This document shows positions 63,579 through 64,000 of a stretch of 64,000 nucleotides of DNA, piece after piece; position 1 is the first letter of the stretch, and every line of letters starts with the position of its first letter. The DNA comes from Pelagibacteraceae bacterium AG-390-D18 (lineage in GTDB: Bacteria; Pseudomonadota; Alphaproteobacteria; Pelagibacterales; Pelagibacteraceae). The position numbers and the translations under genes were made by a program. Under the pieces are notes generated by a model that ran no database searches, was not told where the DNA came from, and was given only the letters and a program-made list of their open reading frames with translations. The DNA lies in contig QCGY01000001.1 of NCBI GenBank assembly GCA_003279715.1, positions 82,813-146,812 on the forward strand, given 5' to 3'.

Positions 63579-64000
63579 ATTTTCTCAGAAATATTTATTG
63601 CAATTTTTGAGCCTGTTTTAATAATTTTATCCAATAATAAGTAGGGACCTTTTTTTGTGGCACCTTTATCGTAAGCTATATCTTTATGATCTAATTCATC
63701 TTGTCTAAATTTTGTAATCTTTTTTTTAAGATTTTTTTCGCTAACATCAAGTTGATTAATCTGATTTAAATAATGTTTATCTATAACTTCCTCAACAGAG
63801 GCGGTACAAAGCATAGCTGCTTTTTTCCCTAATAATGTTGAACCAAATCCTAAGCCAACACCTAACAAATCCCATAAGGGTAAAAATTTTGTTGGTTGGA
63901 TATTTCTTTTTTTAATTTCATTTTCAAAAAACTCACAATGCTCTTTTTCATGTTCTTTCATATCTTCAATAGTTTTTTTAAGATTTTCGTCTTTTACAAA
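63575..64000 (-). CDS. coq7: Coq7-type demethoxyubiquinone hydroxylase (5' end outside window)
   Basis: The frame runs open past the window end; at least 141 residues are here and the N-terminal part is missing. The visible part has a di-iron helix MKEHEKEHCEFFENEI, the RNIQPTKFLPLWDLLGVGLGFGSTLLGKKAAMLCTASVEEVIDKHYLNQ stretch, and the last ligand pair in FRQDELDHKDIA. It hydroxylates the ubiquinone ring in the last steps, with UbiE and UbiB at 51-54 kb. Confidence 0.94.
   Translation of the reverse strand, partial: FVKDENLKKTIEDMKEHEKEHCEFFENEIKKRNIQPTKFLPLWDLLGVGLGFGSTLLGKKAAMLCTASVEEVIDKHYLNQINQLDVSEKNLKKKITKFRQDELDHKDIAYDKGATKKGPYLLLDKIIKTGSKIAINISEKI

Noticed and set aside
1..64000. CRISPR array, insertion sequence, prophage or defence island
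   Set aside because: No regularly spaced repeats, no transposase or integrase, and no toxin-antitoxin or restriction genes. The lone HNH gene sits among housekeeping genes.

Overview
The window is a gene-dense, very AT-rich piece of an alphaproteobacterial chromosome. It almost certainly comes from the SAR11 clade (Candidatus Pelagibacter or a close relative). The evidence is the low GC, the Lys/Asn/Ile-rich proteins with A/T-ending codons, the near absence of intergenic space, and gene orders typical of Alphaproteobacteria: rsmG-parA-parB facing holA-lptE-leuS, miaB-phoH-ybeY-lnt-metK, nusA-infB-rbfA-rpsO-pnp, irr next to fabA-fabB-fabI, and argH-lptM-lysA. I see no mobile element, CRISPR array, tRNA or rRNA.

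Layout. 1-6.6 kb: the end of rsmG, then parA and parB, which meet the opposing block holA, lptE, leuS and a DUF3576 lipoprotein. 6.6-9.6 kb: two near-identical porin genes, each with a strong terminator, flanking a winged-helix regulator. 9.6-15.4 kb: a ThiE-like protein, a YggS-type PLP protein, an L,D-transpeptidase-fold protein, an orphan OmpR-type regulator overlapped by a very short ArfA-like ribosome-rescue gene, adenosine kinase, a frameshifted 2OG-Fe(II) oxygenase, nth, dapB and an ABM monooxygenase. 15.5-19.9 kb: the grpE-dnaK-dnaJ chaperone operon, divergent from rdgB. 19.9-30.2 kb: a periplasmic-binding-like PBP activator, rsmI, a BON lipoprotein, a malic enzyme, murJ, trpS, an Nfu scaffold, a glucosaminidase and a polysaccharide deacetylase. 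30.2-36.5 kb: a short tsaB, a Fur-family regulator, miaB, phoH, ybeY, lnt and metK. 36.5-43.2 kb: the nusA-infB-rbfA-rpsO-pnp expression operon, which starts with a promoter and a leader hairpin resembling an attenuator. 43.2-46 kb: DUF1737 and the fatty-acid genes fabI, fabB and fabA. 46-49 kb: irr and a rubrerythrin / Fe-S reductase / DUF3501 operon. Nearly identical 19-bp dyads resembling Irr boxes lie before irr and before the rubrerythrin gene. 49-54 kb: an SH3 protein, a ThiF-family enzyme, dut, coaBC, ubiB and ubiE. 54-58 kb: mutM, rpsT, dnaA and dnaN. 58-64 kb: plsC, lysA, lptM, argH, tlpA, a HIG1 membrane protein, a carboxylesterase, an HNH nuclease and the start-truncated coq7.

Most genes are housekeeping. 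The points most worth a second look are the two Irr-box-like dyads and the redox operon they flank, the short ArfA-like gene, the nusA leader attenuator, the tandem porins that differ mainly in one segment, the short TsaB, and the extreme compaction: six convergent gene pairs share a 4-nt stop overlap, and two divergent pairs overlap at their start codons.
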